Below, one piece after another: positions 35,380 through 45,490 of a stretch of 64,000 nucleotides of DNA. Source of the DNA: Polytrichum commune (taxonomy: Eukaryota; Streptophyta; Polytrichopsida; Polytrichales; Polytrichaceae); the NCBI GenBank assembly GCA_950295325.1, contig OX485807.1:31777666-31841665 (forward strand), written 5' to 3'. How positions within the stretch are numbered: position 1 is the first letter of the stretch; every line of letters begins with the position of its first letter. The position numbers were made by a program, and so were the translations under genes. The notes below the pieces were generated by a model. The model saw only the letters and a list, made by a program, of their open reading frames with translations, was not told where the DNA came from and ran no database searches.

Positions 35380-37281
35380 AGGGCATTAACTTGAAAAGCT
35401 CAGTTCAAATACATGAATTTTACTCGTTTTATTTCCTTAGTACCTCTACATTTGGATTCCTTGTAAACATATTTTAGAAAAATATGCTCAGTTAATTCGT
35501 AATAAACAATGCATGTCATTTCCTAGGTTGTCAATGTAGAATCCACCCCTAAAGATATGTATATGGTGTTTTAAAATATAGTTTATGTAAGAGCTAGATA
35601 TCTTTCAATTAATTCGATGGTTCCTTAAATAAATATTACATGCAAAAAGGAATTCATAATAATATGAGATTGCGGAGAGTTGCTATACGATAGGATGTCA
35701 ATTCAAGTTCCAATATTAGGTGTTAGCTTGAACTAATGCATTTCTGGAGTGGTCAACTATTTTGCTAGCATCAACTACGAGCTTGCGATGAATGAAGTTA
35801 GTGCAATTACAAGGGTTTTTCAGGAGTCAATATTGTTTGTGTGTGTAATGTATCCTAGTAACAATCTAAAACCTAAACCCAAATACCACATACACAACTT
35901 TCACAAACCCTAAACCCCTAAACCCTACCCCCAAACGCTAACCCTAAACCCTAACCGCAAACCCTAAACCCTACATCCCTGCATCTTTTTATCTTACCAA
36001 CATTTCTTATATGTGGCATGTTGTTTTCTGAGGGCAGGTCAAATTGGTCTACCAATGTTCGTTGGATGGAGAATGCTTAATTCCGTTCATAACAACTATA
36101 ATAATTAATAATGACGCCAATTGTCATTTTCACATTCCAAATTAATAGATTTGAGATAAAACTTTGGTTTAGGTGATAAGTGAAATTTCAAATATTCCCT
36201 CTTTCACCTTAATAGTTCTGAGTGAAATTTCATCACACAATCCACGATCTTATTATAATAACATGCATGTCTTAAGACTTCAATTTATATCAACACTTTA
36301 AGCTATGATGATGCACATCCTTCTCATAGGATGCAAAACATATATTAATTGTAAGTACATACTATTGTATGCACCATTCCAAATTAATAGTGCATTTCCC
36401 CAAACCCTAAAAGTCTATTTCCAATAGGACCTCAACTCATTTAATCATGTGTCAACTTAAACTAACAATCGAACAATGCATTCAACTATAAATATCACCA
36501 ATGATCTAATAAACATTTAACCAATGTGTATCCGTACCCTTACAACAAGTGGACGAAAATTCAATTTCCAATAGGACGTCAAACACATAATAATTGTAAC
36601 TATGATTCAACGTTACGGTAGCTAGTATGGTTTCAAGTCTCAATGATCATTACGCTATCATACTATGCAGCATTACAAATTGATTAATCCTTCCTACTCA
36701 TGCCATTTTAATTCCTTATTTTCACACCTAGATACCATTTGAAAGAAGACCTAACTTACATATATTATTAGGTATAATTAGTTCATAGTGTCCTCAATCT
36801 ACCCTAGTGCAAGTCATTATGGATTAACCCGATTTTTTAGTTGTATTCATGCACTTGGTGACCATATTACGGTCATTTTTTGATGTGAAACATATGATAC
36901 CTATAATTTTAGGGGCGTCCGCAACATATTCTTAGCCACTCTGACCTCATTGTGTGTGTGTGTGTATATGTGTATATAGATATAGATATAGATATATATA
37001 TATATATATATATATATCTATGACTTCGACATTTATAACTTTATTAGGCATCAATTGTCAATTAACTTGGACTTCATACCTTAGTCGCAAATCATTAAAT
37101 ATTCAATGTTAACCATCTTCATATTTAGACATTATGTATATATATATATATATATACATATATTTCGATGAGACCTTGGTCACAACTAAGGTGTGCAACC
37201 GATTTATATATTTTCAATATGTTGGCGTGCATGCAAGGCATGTTCCATACATGACAGTGCTATTTATATAATTCCGCATGG
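35380..37281. other. AT-rich spacer, background composition
   Basis: No gene. It contains a degenerate plant telomere-type tract at about 35,868-35,975 (several CCCTAAA units mixed with variants) and microsatellites at about 36,952-37,018 (TG, GATA, TA) and 37,135-37,155 (TA). Its composition resembles the rest of the window rather than the island on either side, so it may be host DNA between two element copies. Confidence 0.5.
35868..35975. repeat. Interstitial telomere-like repeat
   Basis: Degenerate copies of CCCTAAA, including AAACCCTAAACCCCTAAACC and AACCCTAAACCCTAACC-like text. This is the Arabidopsis-type plant telomere unit, found inside a chromosome here. A shorter run lies at about 56,758-56,783. 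Confidence 0.75.
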
Positions 37282-37509
37282 ATGGAATGGGAGATTGTTA
37301 GGTCAAAGAAGGCGGCGGGAATCCGCTTTTTAAAGAGCATCCAAGGGATTTTGAACCAGCTCTTCCCCCCACAACAAAGCTCTTTTCAGCGGCACATGCA
37401 AGTGTGCGCTCTACAGACCTTACCGAACGCGCTCAAGCCATTTCGTGTGCGCCAACCCTACACCACCCAGGTACAGTACAGGCTGTACCTACCGCATATA
37501 CCGCCGTAA
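37282..37509 (+). pseudogene. Short GC-richer open frame, possible gene remnant
   Basis: The 75-codon frame, beginning MEWEIVRSKKAAGIRFLKSI, differs in composition from the AT-rich DNA before it and ends 11 bp before the first palindrome of the next cluster. No domain is recognised and it may not be coding. It could be the edge of the second element copy. Confidence 0.2.
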
Positions 37510-37519
37510 ATACCGGAAC

Positions 37520-38327
37520 TTTACGAACGCACGTTCGTAAAGATGAGGAGCTTCAGGTTTAGACAAACGATTCGGACCTGTACATGGCAAGGATTTACGA
37601 ACGTGCGTTCGTAAATTCCACATGAGGGCATGTTCTGGATTGAGCTACTCATATGGATAGTCACATGCACGTAATCCATGTCAGTTATTTACGAACGTGC
37701 GTTCGTGAATATGCCTTCGAGGACCATGCAGACATATTTGACCCTTATCTATTGGTACCTGATGGTCGGTAATTTACGAACGTGCGTTCGTAAATCCCAC
37801 CTGAGAGCATGTTTTGGATTGAGCTACTCATGGATAGTCACATGCACATAATCCATGGCAATTATTTACGAATGTGCGTTCGTAAATATGCCTTCGAGGA
37901 TCATACATACATATTTGACCCGTATCTATTGGTACCTGATGGTCGGTAATTTACGAACGTGCGTTCGTAAATCCCACAGGAGATCATGTTTTGGATTGAG
38001 CTACTCATGGATAGTCACATGCACATAATCCATGGCAATTATTTACGAATGTGCGTTCGTAAATATGCCTTCGAGGTTCATACATACATATTTGACCCGT
38101 GTCTATTGGTACCTGATGGTCGGTAATTTACGAACGTGCGTTCGTAAATCCCACATGAGAGCATGTTCTGGATTGAGCTACTCATATGGTTAGTCACATG
38201 CACTTAATCCATGACATTCATTTACGAACGTGCGTTCGTAAATATGCCTTCGAGGATCATACATACTTATTTGACCCGTATCTATTGGTACCTGATGGTC
38301 GGGAATTTACGAACGTGCGTTCGTAAA
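37520..38327. repeat. Tandem array of about 177 bp with two palindromes per unit
   Basis: Palindrome starts: 37,520, then 37,593, 37,688, 37,773, 37,864, 37,950, 38,042, 38,127, 38,221 and 38,306. From 37,593 they alternate between two positions of a repeat whose unit lengths are 180, 177, 177 and 179 bp, giving four full units. One interval carries CATGTTTTGGATTGAGCTAC and ATAGTCACATGCAC; the other carries ATGCCTTCGAGGA and TATTGGTACCTGATGGTCGG. All centres in the array are TG (the site at 37,520 is CA). The unit is close to a nucleosome repeat, like many plant satellites. The transcript frames through it are meaningless. Confidence 0.85.
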
Positions 38328-38468
38328 TACATGTCATTATTGTCTACGCATCTAGCAACACATCTTCATTCATGCACATTAGTATGGCAGTAATATAGGA
38401 ACACAGAATAGCAAGAAAAATATGTTCATCGCTCGTTCGTGAAGGATGTGAACACGGGGTCGCACCCA

Positions 38469-38490
38469 TTTACGAACGTCCGTTCGTAAA
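38469..38490. promoter_or_regulatory. Palindrome in the second copy
   Basis: Both arms perfect, centre TC. It matches the position of the degraded site at 28,927-28,948. A further half-like site lies at about 38,424-38,445. Confidence 0.75.
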
Positions 38491-38749
38491 TGGGTAGGTA
38501 CGCAAAAGTCAACATAATCAAATTCACAATATGGAGGTGCTCAGTGTTCAAAATATTGTTGGAGTTGATTCAGGCATCATCTGCAGATTTACTACTTTTG
38601 TGCGTATGGACAAGTGTTCTCTTGTGATAGTATATCGCGCAGGTTCCTAAGTCAACATGGTACTTTGACCTACAAAACCGATATTCCTGAGGGTGCTCTC
38701 AGATGAGGGATCTCGAAGGCCGCCGGATGCACATGGAGAAGTTACTGAG

Positions 38750-38771
38750 GTCACGAACGCGCGTTCGTAAA
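38750..38771. promoter_or_regulatory. Last palindrome of the island
   Basis: Arms GTCACGAACG and CGTTCGTAAA around CG, equivalent to 29,230-29,251. Beyond it only a half site, GCGCGTTCGT (about 38,940), remains. Confidence 0.7.
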
Positions 38772-39095
38772 TGCATGTGGCGTTCTCGGATTTCTGATTT
38801 CATCGTCGGTTGTATGGGGACGGGTGCTGGTCCGAACAGCAGGGCCCTCCTGGACGACTAACGATTGTTCTCCTCTTTGTCCATGTATTGTTTACATTAG
38901 TGAGGCTCCTAGACGTATGCTTAAAACGTTTTTTTGGGACGCGCGTTCGTCTTTGTGCGTGAGGTTCTCCAATGGTGCACCAAAATTTGTTTGTCAATTT
39001 TGGGCCATTTATCTCCACATATATATTCTATCCTCTCTTGTATGCATTGCGGTGGTGGTTGGGTTGATCATTTCCTGGTGGTTGGTCTAGGCGGT

Positions 39096-42000
39096 ATGGC
39101 GTTGCATGTGGGTGATAGTTCATTGGAGTTGTCGACGTATGCATCGTCATCCGATGCTGAATGTGAACTCTCTTCCCCGTCGGCAAATAGTAATGGTGTG
39201 CCAAACGTGAGGGGGGTGTTTGTGGATACATCCTCTCATGAATCTTTGGAAGTCCACGAACAATCTCTGCATTCCGGAGATGACCACGATGACATTCCGT
39301 TGTGTGCCGGTTTCGGGAGGGAGCAATGGGTTGGCCTTGATGTCGTTCTACTCAACGAGGTTGGTGTCCCGGTGGCAGATGGCATATGTAGAAACTCCAA
39401 TCCCTGTGATTGTGTCGATGCCAATGCCCTAGGTCTCGATGATGTTGGCGTGTGCATCTTGAACTCTTTGCTTCCGGTAGAGGTCCCAGTGACATGGAGA
39501 TTTTCCTTGCGTCGATGGCCGCTTCGTCAAGTTCTACATGAGGAAGTGAGTTTGTGGGATCATGAGCGGCGGCATAAGCAAACACAATTAGCTTTGTTGG
39601 CCAAAACACGTACTCGCAAAGGCCTCCGTAGATATGATTCAAACTGGGTGCCTCGCGGAGATAAGGAGCGTCGACGGGATCGGCTTTTGGGGGACGAATC
39701 TATCCGTCTAGTGTCCGGCAAGGATTGTTGCGCGAGGAAATGTTGCCAATTTTTCCCTCGGGAGAAAATTAGGTCTCTGCGTCACGAGATGTGGCTTGCG
39801 GATTTTCGTATGAGGTCGGCTAAGAAACTCGAGGTCCACAGAAATTTGCACCTTGATACACATGGGCATAAGGTGGTGACACTTGAGAATGTTGATGTGT
39901 GTTGTACAGCGTGGTATACCATCCACGCCGTCTCCAAGGCTGACTTTTATAGGTTTCGAAAGTATTCATCGTTGGGTCGCCGCTCTCGATTTCATGGCAA
40001 CTCGGGCACAAAGAAACCTAGGGAGGCTACACTGCAAGCGTCCGCGACACTATCCACCATCATAGTGCCATTGGCCGATGCAATGCCCCACAAGACGAGG
40101 ACATTGTCGTCAGGGGAGAAGGTTGTTCAAATGGTGTTGCCCACGGGCACAAAATGGAAGAACATCTTAACGGACATCAATGAAGTGGGTCACATAGCGG
40201 GATGTGAGCCCATTTCTTTGTCCAAGTTGAGTGTGATTAAAAACCAGCAGTTTGCGGAATACATTCTGAAAAGACTTGGGGACAAGTTTGCTAGATGTAC
40301 GACATGTGAAAAATACAAAGGTCTTCGAGACGCCCACCCCATAGGCACTGAATCTCATTCCAGACACCAGAAAAAATATATTGAGCATGTCAACAATCAA
40401 GAGGCACACCGTCAAGATTACTATAAGAATCGTGCTCTATCCATAATGAGGCCCACAGAGGTTCTAACAGTCATCCATGATAAAATGGACCACGCCAAAA
40501 CCGCATGCCCTTGTTATGCACGCAAAATAAAAGCCACGGATGGTCTCTTCAAGTTGCCCGTAGCTGTCACAAGTTTGTATGAAATCACAACTACGTGTTT
40601 AAAGTATATCCAATTTTCTTGGGTGTGTTTGGCAAATGTCCAACTCCATACATCCGTTTAGTGGTTATTTGATTATTTTGGTCACGCATCGTTTGTTTTT
40701 TCCAGGTATGATTGCCCACGGCCATGGGGACGTAAAGTATGCCCATTATGGTTTGGATTTTTACCCTGGGGATGCTAACCACACGGTGGGTTCATTTGCA
40801 AAACTATTGCGCGATCTTGAGAAGCCATCGGTACATTCTTTCCGTGCACTTTTTGATGGTTGTGGAACCACATCCCTTTATGAGGTAGTGCTTGCGGGGA
40901 AGGAGGTTTGTATGTCGTCATTGCCAGAGCCACCCGGAGAACCCATTTGTACAAAACCATTGCCTCCAACTCTCCACGTTCAACTTGATAATTGTGCGAA
41001 GGACAACAAATGTCAATACGTATTTTGTTTTTGGTCATTGCTCGTGGCGAAAGGAATTTTCAAAGAGGTGTTTGTGTCTTTCTTGATGGTGGGACATACA
41101 CACGACGACATTGATGCATCATTCGGACGGTGGAGCATGAAGTTGCATGAAGAAGATTTTCCAACCATACCTCTTCTTATGAAATCGTATATGGATTTGG
41201 ACCATATGCCAGTAATTCCGCACTTGATTGAGGAAGTATCAGATTTCAAGGCCTTCATCAAGCCATACATGTTGAAGGAAGGGGACCGTTTGGTGGGGCA
41301 TGCTAAAGCACAACAATTCCGATTTTATATGAGGGACGATGGTCTCCCGGCCATGCAATTCAAGCTTTTGTGCACATCTCCTAATTGGGGCCCGGATGAT
41401 GGTATACTCGTATGGCGTCAAGACAATGATGGGAAATGTTTGGTCCCGGATGGAGAACCAAAGCCTTGCAAACCCGAACCCATGAGGAATGGGCCGGAAA
41501 TCATCAAAGGCATATCCGGATTCATTGAATATTGGAAAGAGTTGTGCGAGGAGGACATCACAAGACGTGTTAGAGATACCCATGAACCGTTGATCGCGTA
41601 TTGGGATCGCATTCGCTCAACCTTGATGACACTTGGTGGCGACACCCGTACGACTTTGACACAAGGATTTTGGCCACAAAGTCGTTTGACGGTTGTCGAG
41701 TTCGATACTATGTTTTTCAGCAATGGAGACTTTCGTGAAGAGTTCGCAATGGACGAGCATTACGTTGGCCCTGCCCGCAATCGACCGGCACCGTCGTTTC
41801 ATGTAGGTGTTGATTGTCATGAAAGGTATTTGGTCCTCGTACGAGCAGGGGATGAGGAGCATTCCAAGCCAATTTGGTTGGTAAAAGCATTGTCTTCACC
41901 CAATTTTGTTCGAACTAGCCCCAACTTTCGTCAAATTGAGGTGGAATATTGTCGTCCAAGCACTAAAGACCAGAACGTGCTCCGCACTTATTTAGGTTGG

Positions 42001-42225
42001 GACACCAAAAATAATTTTAAGTGGACAGTGGACTCAGCGTACACACCGGTTTGGATAAACACGGATACTATACTTTGTGCTTGGAAGCCGCGCAAAGGTT
42101 CCAACACAGAAGCAATGACCATCCCCCAAAAACATATAGATTTTGCCAAAGACAACTTGGCACGTATTGCAGCTGCGGAAAATGACGCCGAGAATGGATA
42201 TGAAGCGGAAGATGGAGATGGGTAA
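39096..42225 (+). CDS. DUF7869-like putative transposase, two exons
   Basis: Exon 1 39,096-40,572 and exon 2 40,706-42,225 join across a 133-bp intron (GTTTGT ... TTTTTTCCAG), reading VAVTSMIAHGHGDVKYAHYG. Total 2,997 nt, 998 residues. The start is the ATG in GGTATGGCG; the frame is open further up to 38,934, so an earlier start or leader exon is possible. Key segments: CTTCEKYK (zinc-like CxxC), IHDKMDHAKT (Asp462/Asp465), HVQLDNCAKDNK (Asp587), VGHTHDDIDASFGRW (Asp626/627/629) and a C-terminal SH3- or BAH-like segment (KPIWLVKAL, FRQIEVEYCRP). The LDNCAKDNK/GHTHDDID pair is typical of DUF7869 proteins, which recur in multi-copy families in plants and algae. An RNase H-like transposase role for the three Asp sites is inference. 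The frame is intact, so the copy could be active or recent. Confidence 0.75.
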
Positions 42226-43028
42226 ACATAACATAGGTGAAAGTTAACGGCGGGAAAAAACATTAGTGCTTAGTAGTCTTGGTTTTTAATAGACTTAGTA
42301 GACTTGTCACACTCCATTGTGGTATACGTTTGGGATGTGCCATCCAAAACCATAAGAACCTTACTTATGGGATGCGCACCCCAAACTCTATAATGACATA
42401 AACCATTTGTTTTTTAGATTCGCTTGTTATTTTCCACATGGAGTTCACGTTTTCATTATAATTGTAATTTTCTATTTTTAGTATTAGGAATATTCTTTAC
42501 GTGCGAATTTTTAAATTGTCATGTTCTTGATGTTCCCAACATTCCATATGCCCACAATATTGGCATCCCAAACTATGGGCATATTTTATTTTGAGACTTT
42601 CAAAAGTCTCCGATTAACGAATATAGTGTTTTTAGCAATTTTTACACATGGGTCATTCTTTTATCTACCAAGCAATGACATGTTGGATAGTTTTCGAAAC
42701 AAGCATACCAAATGTATTACCACCCACCTACTTTACCATCAATTTTTGGTGATGAAGCTCCTCGTACTCTTGTCGCTATAACTAAGTGCAACCAATCACA
42801 AGGGTTGGAGGTGACACTTAAAGGTCCTACATTCTTGCCTCATCTCTACGTACTGATAGGAGGGTCGGTGCTTGAAGTTTAAAACCTTTGTTTTAGACCA
42901 TGCCTCGTCCTTTGCCAGCTAGGCTCGGGACTAGATAGCATCAATGGTGTGAAGGCCAAGTTATTTAAATGGACTTTGAGGCTAAGTGATATTCTAGTAA
43001 AGTAAGGTGGGAAGGGGCCATGAGGGAC
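42226..43028. other. AT-rich flank, no gene seen
   Basis: Follows the stop codon of the transposase-like gene. Contains small symmetric texts (CATATGCCCACAATATTGGC / AACTATGGGCATA) but no clear element end or target duplication. A polyadenylation region is expected here but not defined. Confidence 0.35.
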
Positions 43029-43180
43029 ATAACAGTACTCAACGATGTGGGCCCTTAGAATATAATAATGGGATGCTAGGAGTTTAGTTTAAATATGAGT
43101 CTCCTTGCTCAACTTTTCAAGCATCCCATTATTATATGCTGAGGGCCCAAAGAACGAGAGTTGAATGTTGAGTAATGTTA
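43029..43180. mobile_element. Small hairpin MITE
   Basis: TAACAGTACTCAAC at the left pairs with GTTGAGTAATGTTA at the right. Further in, GGGCCCTTAGAATATAATAA with TGGGATGCT pairs with AGCATCCCATTATTATATGC with TGAGGGCCC, 26 of 29 bases. About 150 bp, non-coding. Confidence 0.6.
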
Positions 43181-43389
43181 TGGAGGCGTGCAAACAATCT
43201 GCAATTCAAACTAAGACCCCTCGGGATCTGCACTCCACATCTTGACCACTACTGTAGCAACAAGGTCTCACCAAACATGTCATGCTACATGAGTAATGTT
43301 ATGATCTCATTGGCTTATCAAATCAGTTGTTGAATTAAGGTAGACAACCCTTATCCAATTACTTTTCTTGTTAGGACACTTAACATTTG

Positions 43390-43690
43390 AGTGATATGTG
43401 GTTTGGTGTGGCTCCAAGAATGAGTACCAAAAAGACATGTGTTTAAAAGAGATTGAATTACATACTTAAATATGATAAACCGTTCAAGAGTCAGGAGTCA
43501 ATGTAATTGGGGAGGGGGGGGGGGCTATATGACCATTTAAGGAGCACGAGAATCTTCACTTTGATAATGAATAAGATATTCATCTAAGCCCCAAAAATCA
43601 TGAGGAAAGCGACTACAACCTCGATTTGGATTTGCTAACCATTTTGTACTAATAGTGGGTTTCATATCCTAGAAGAAGTGAGCTAGTAAA
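43390..43690 (+). repeat. Dispersed repeat of about 300-350 bp, copy b
   Basis: Same family as 15,297-15,570. Blocks: GACATGTGTTTAAAAGAGA, GAGAATCTTCACTTTGATAA, ATTTGCTAACCATTTTG, TATCCTAGAAGAAGTGAG. Contains a G tract at about 43,504-43,516. Confidence 0.65.
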
Positions 43691-43798
43691 AAAAAAAGTG
43701 ACCATTTAAGACCATCTACTGTACTAGGTTGTCTCAATGCCGGATCACTTTCTACACAAGCTATCCCTAGAAGACAACTTAGCCCATCACAACCATCC

Positions 43799-43972
43799 TT
43801 TGCGACTTGTCCATTGCAATCAATGATTAGAAAATGCATATTCAAATCGTATCGGTTATCCACCGGAACTTTATGGTCAAGCCAATCGTCCAAAAACCTC
43901 CGGTTAACAACCAAAATGATTCATTTACGCGTGTCCTCGCCATCAATTGTAATGAACAAGTCGCAAAGAAAG
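43799..43972. repeat. Inverted repeat overlapping a tandem duplication
   Basis: CTTTGCGACTTGTCCATTGC at about 43,799 is mirrored by AATGAACAAGTCGCAAAG at about 43,955-43,972. The right arm lies within the first unit of the 280-bp duplication and is repeated in the second unit. Confidence 0.55.
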
Positions 43973-44471
43973 ATTGAAATGGACAAGTATTCCTCTAGTG
44001 TATGGAACTCACTTTCGGGAAACTCGCGCCCATTGTTTCACCCCCTGAGCTTATGGATGTCTTTGCTGGCTTACTGATTAATAAGCGGCCACTTTGTTCA
44101 CAAAGCAAACAATCAAACCGCAACCTTTGAAGTATGAACTGTAACGGATAACACCAAAACCTCCCGATATTAAATAGCATAAAAGAACAGCCAATATGAT
44201 TCATTTACGTGTTTCCTCACCATCAATTGCAATGAACAAGTCGCAAAGAAAGATTGAAATGGACAAGTATTCCTCTAGTGTATTGAACTCGGTTTCGGGA
44301 AACTCGAGGCCATTGTTTCACCCCCTGAGCTTATGGACGTCTTTGCTGACTTCCTGATTAATAAACGGCCACTTTGTTCACAAAGCGAACAATCAAACCG
44401 CAGCCTTTGAAGTATGAACAGTAGTGGATAACACCAAAATCTCCCGATATTAAATAACATGAAAGAACAGG
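43908..44471 (+). repeat. Direct tandem duplication, 280-bp unit
   Basis: GATTCATTTACG begins at 43,918 and at 44,198, an offset of 280. The two units agree over almost their whole length, for example AACAAGTCGCAAAGAAAGAT, ATGGACAAGTATTCCTCTAG and CACCCCCTGAGCTTATGGA in both, with scattered substitutions. Non-coding; small frames in both units are the same sequence. Confidence 0.85.
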
Positions 44472-44556
44472 CTGCTGTGGCTGCTGCTGCTGCTTGCTGT
44501 GTCACTGGCAGCCGTCCACCTGGGGTTAAAACTTAAAGCTAGCAAAATGCTGTTAG

Positions 44557-45490
44557 TTTGGTTCGGGATCAGCTTTTGGCTGCTGCACATGAGATCGCGA
44601 GGTGGTACTACTACACTGTTTATGGTATTTCTTGTCACATACGTAATAGTGTCATACACCCTATTTGAAGGCGTATGCGCGGTTACATTGATGATTAACA
44701 ACTTCATCATAAATGTCACCTCATGACACTTGGCATTCATGTGCGTTTACTGATATCTTAACTTGAGCATGTTCGATAGTGTGATGATCAGGTGCTTGCC
44801 TATGTTACACAATGGTCTACATGTTGACTGAAGTGTATATCACAAATGACACTTCCCATTAGTATGCTCGAGAATATCTTCCTCTTGCATATTAAATTGT
44901 AAACACGTGGCACTTGCCATTAGAACGCTCAAAAAGATCTTTCCCTTTGCATACTAGAACGCGAGACTCTCATCTAAAGTATCCTAACGTGGTATTCCAA
45001 ATGTCATAATGTGGATAATTTTCCAACTCAAAGAAGTTACTGCTATTGACGAATGAAATCATATTGACAATCACTGGCCACGACACTTTGAAACCTCTAG
45101 GCATCCAGTTGAGGCCCTTCGCAAACAAGGTGCGTGACACTAAACACCATAACCAGTGCACTACAACCTGGAAGAGAGGGATTTGTCGTATACGAGCATA
45201 CCTCTCATCCACCCAACATCAAAACTCTACAGTAAACATACAACCCAGAGATTCTCTTTGTAAAAAAAAATTGATCCGACACCGGAATTGGTTTGAAAGA
45301 ACCCCGAATTCGTCTACTTCAAGATCGCTGGAGATGAATCAGCCACAACGCTGGGGTGAAGTTTTTCATGTTGGAGAAATGAGAGGTGAGGTACGCTCGT
45401 ATGCGATAATTCCCTCTCAGCTCCTACAACCAGGGACAATAGTTATAAGTGGAAAAAATTAATAAGTGAGGCTGCCATGTTTCTTTCACC
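44557..45490. mobile_element. Foldback repeat split by a nested MITE
   Basis: The left edge TTAGTTTGGTTCGGGATCAG and the right edge (GGTACGCTCGTATGCGATAA, TGAGGCTGCCATGTTTCTTT) match the family at 23,757-24,300. Between GCGAGGTGGTAC and GGAAGAGAGGGATTTG a foreign segment is inserted, at 44,608-45,155. The remainder at 45,156-45,490 continues the older element (GTATACGAGCATACCTCTCA). Non-coding. Confidence 0.55.
44608..45155. mobile_element. Nested MITE, GTGTCACTTAC family
   Basis: The left end CTACACTGTTTATGGTATTT pairs with the complement of the right end, TAGTGCACTGGTTATGGTGT followed by TTAGTGTCACGC. About 548 bp, more than twice the length of the 230-bp relatives at 14.6 and 24.4 kb, so it either has a longer core or has itself received an insertion. 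Confidence 0.5.

Larger units (their letters stand above)
38450..38880 (-). pseudogene. Diverged second copy of the ParB/DGQHR-like gene 3' end
   Basis: Aligns in order and orientation with 28,910-29,340. Shared blocks are GGTCGCA before a palindrome (38,469 versus 28,927), AACATAATC, CTACAAAAC, a palindrome (38,750 versus 29,230), TTCTC, and CTGGTCCGAACAGCAGG versus CTGGACCGAGCAGCAGG with CCCTCCT after it. It includes the last few codons of exon 3 and the DNA following it. Similarity ends at about 38,885, near the start of the plus-strand transposase-like gene. It is a truncated relic with no phosphatase exon beside it; the tandem palindrome array occupies that side. Confidence 0.65.

Noticed and set aside
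28793-38771. CRISPR array
   Set aside because: The repeats are perfect palindromes at irregular distances in a eukaryotic sequence, with a repeated (not unique) spacer in the tandem part and no cas genes.
43200-43260. tRNA-like text
   Set aside because: No acceptor stem or TPsiC arm could be paired; no tRNA was found anywhere in the window.
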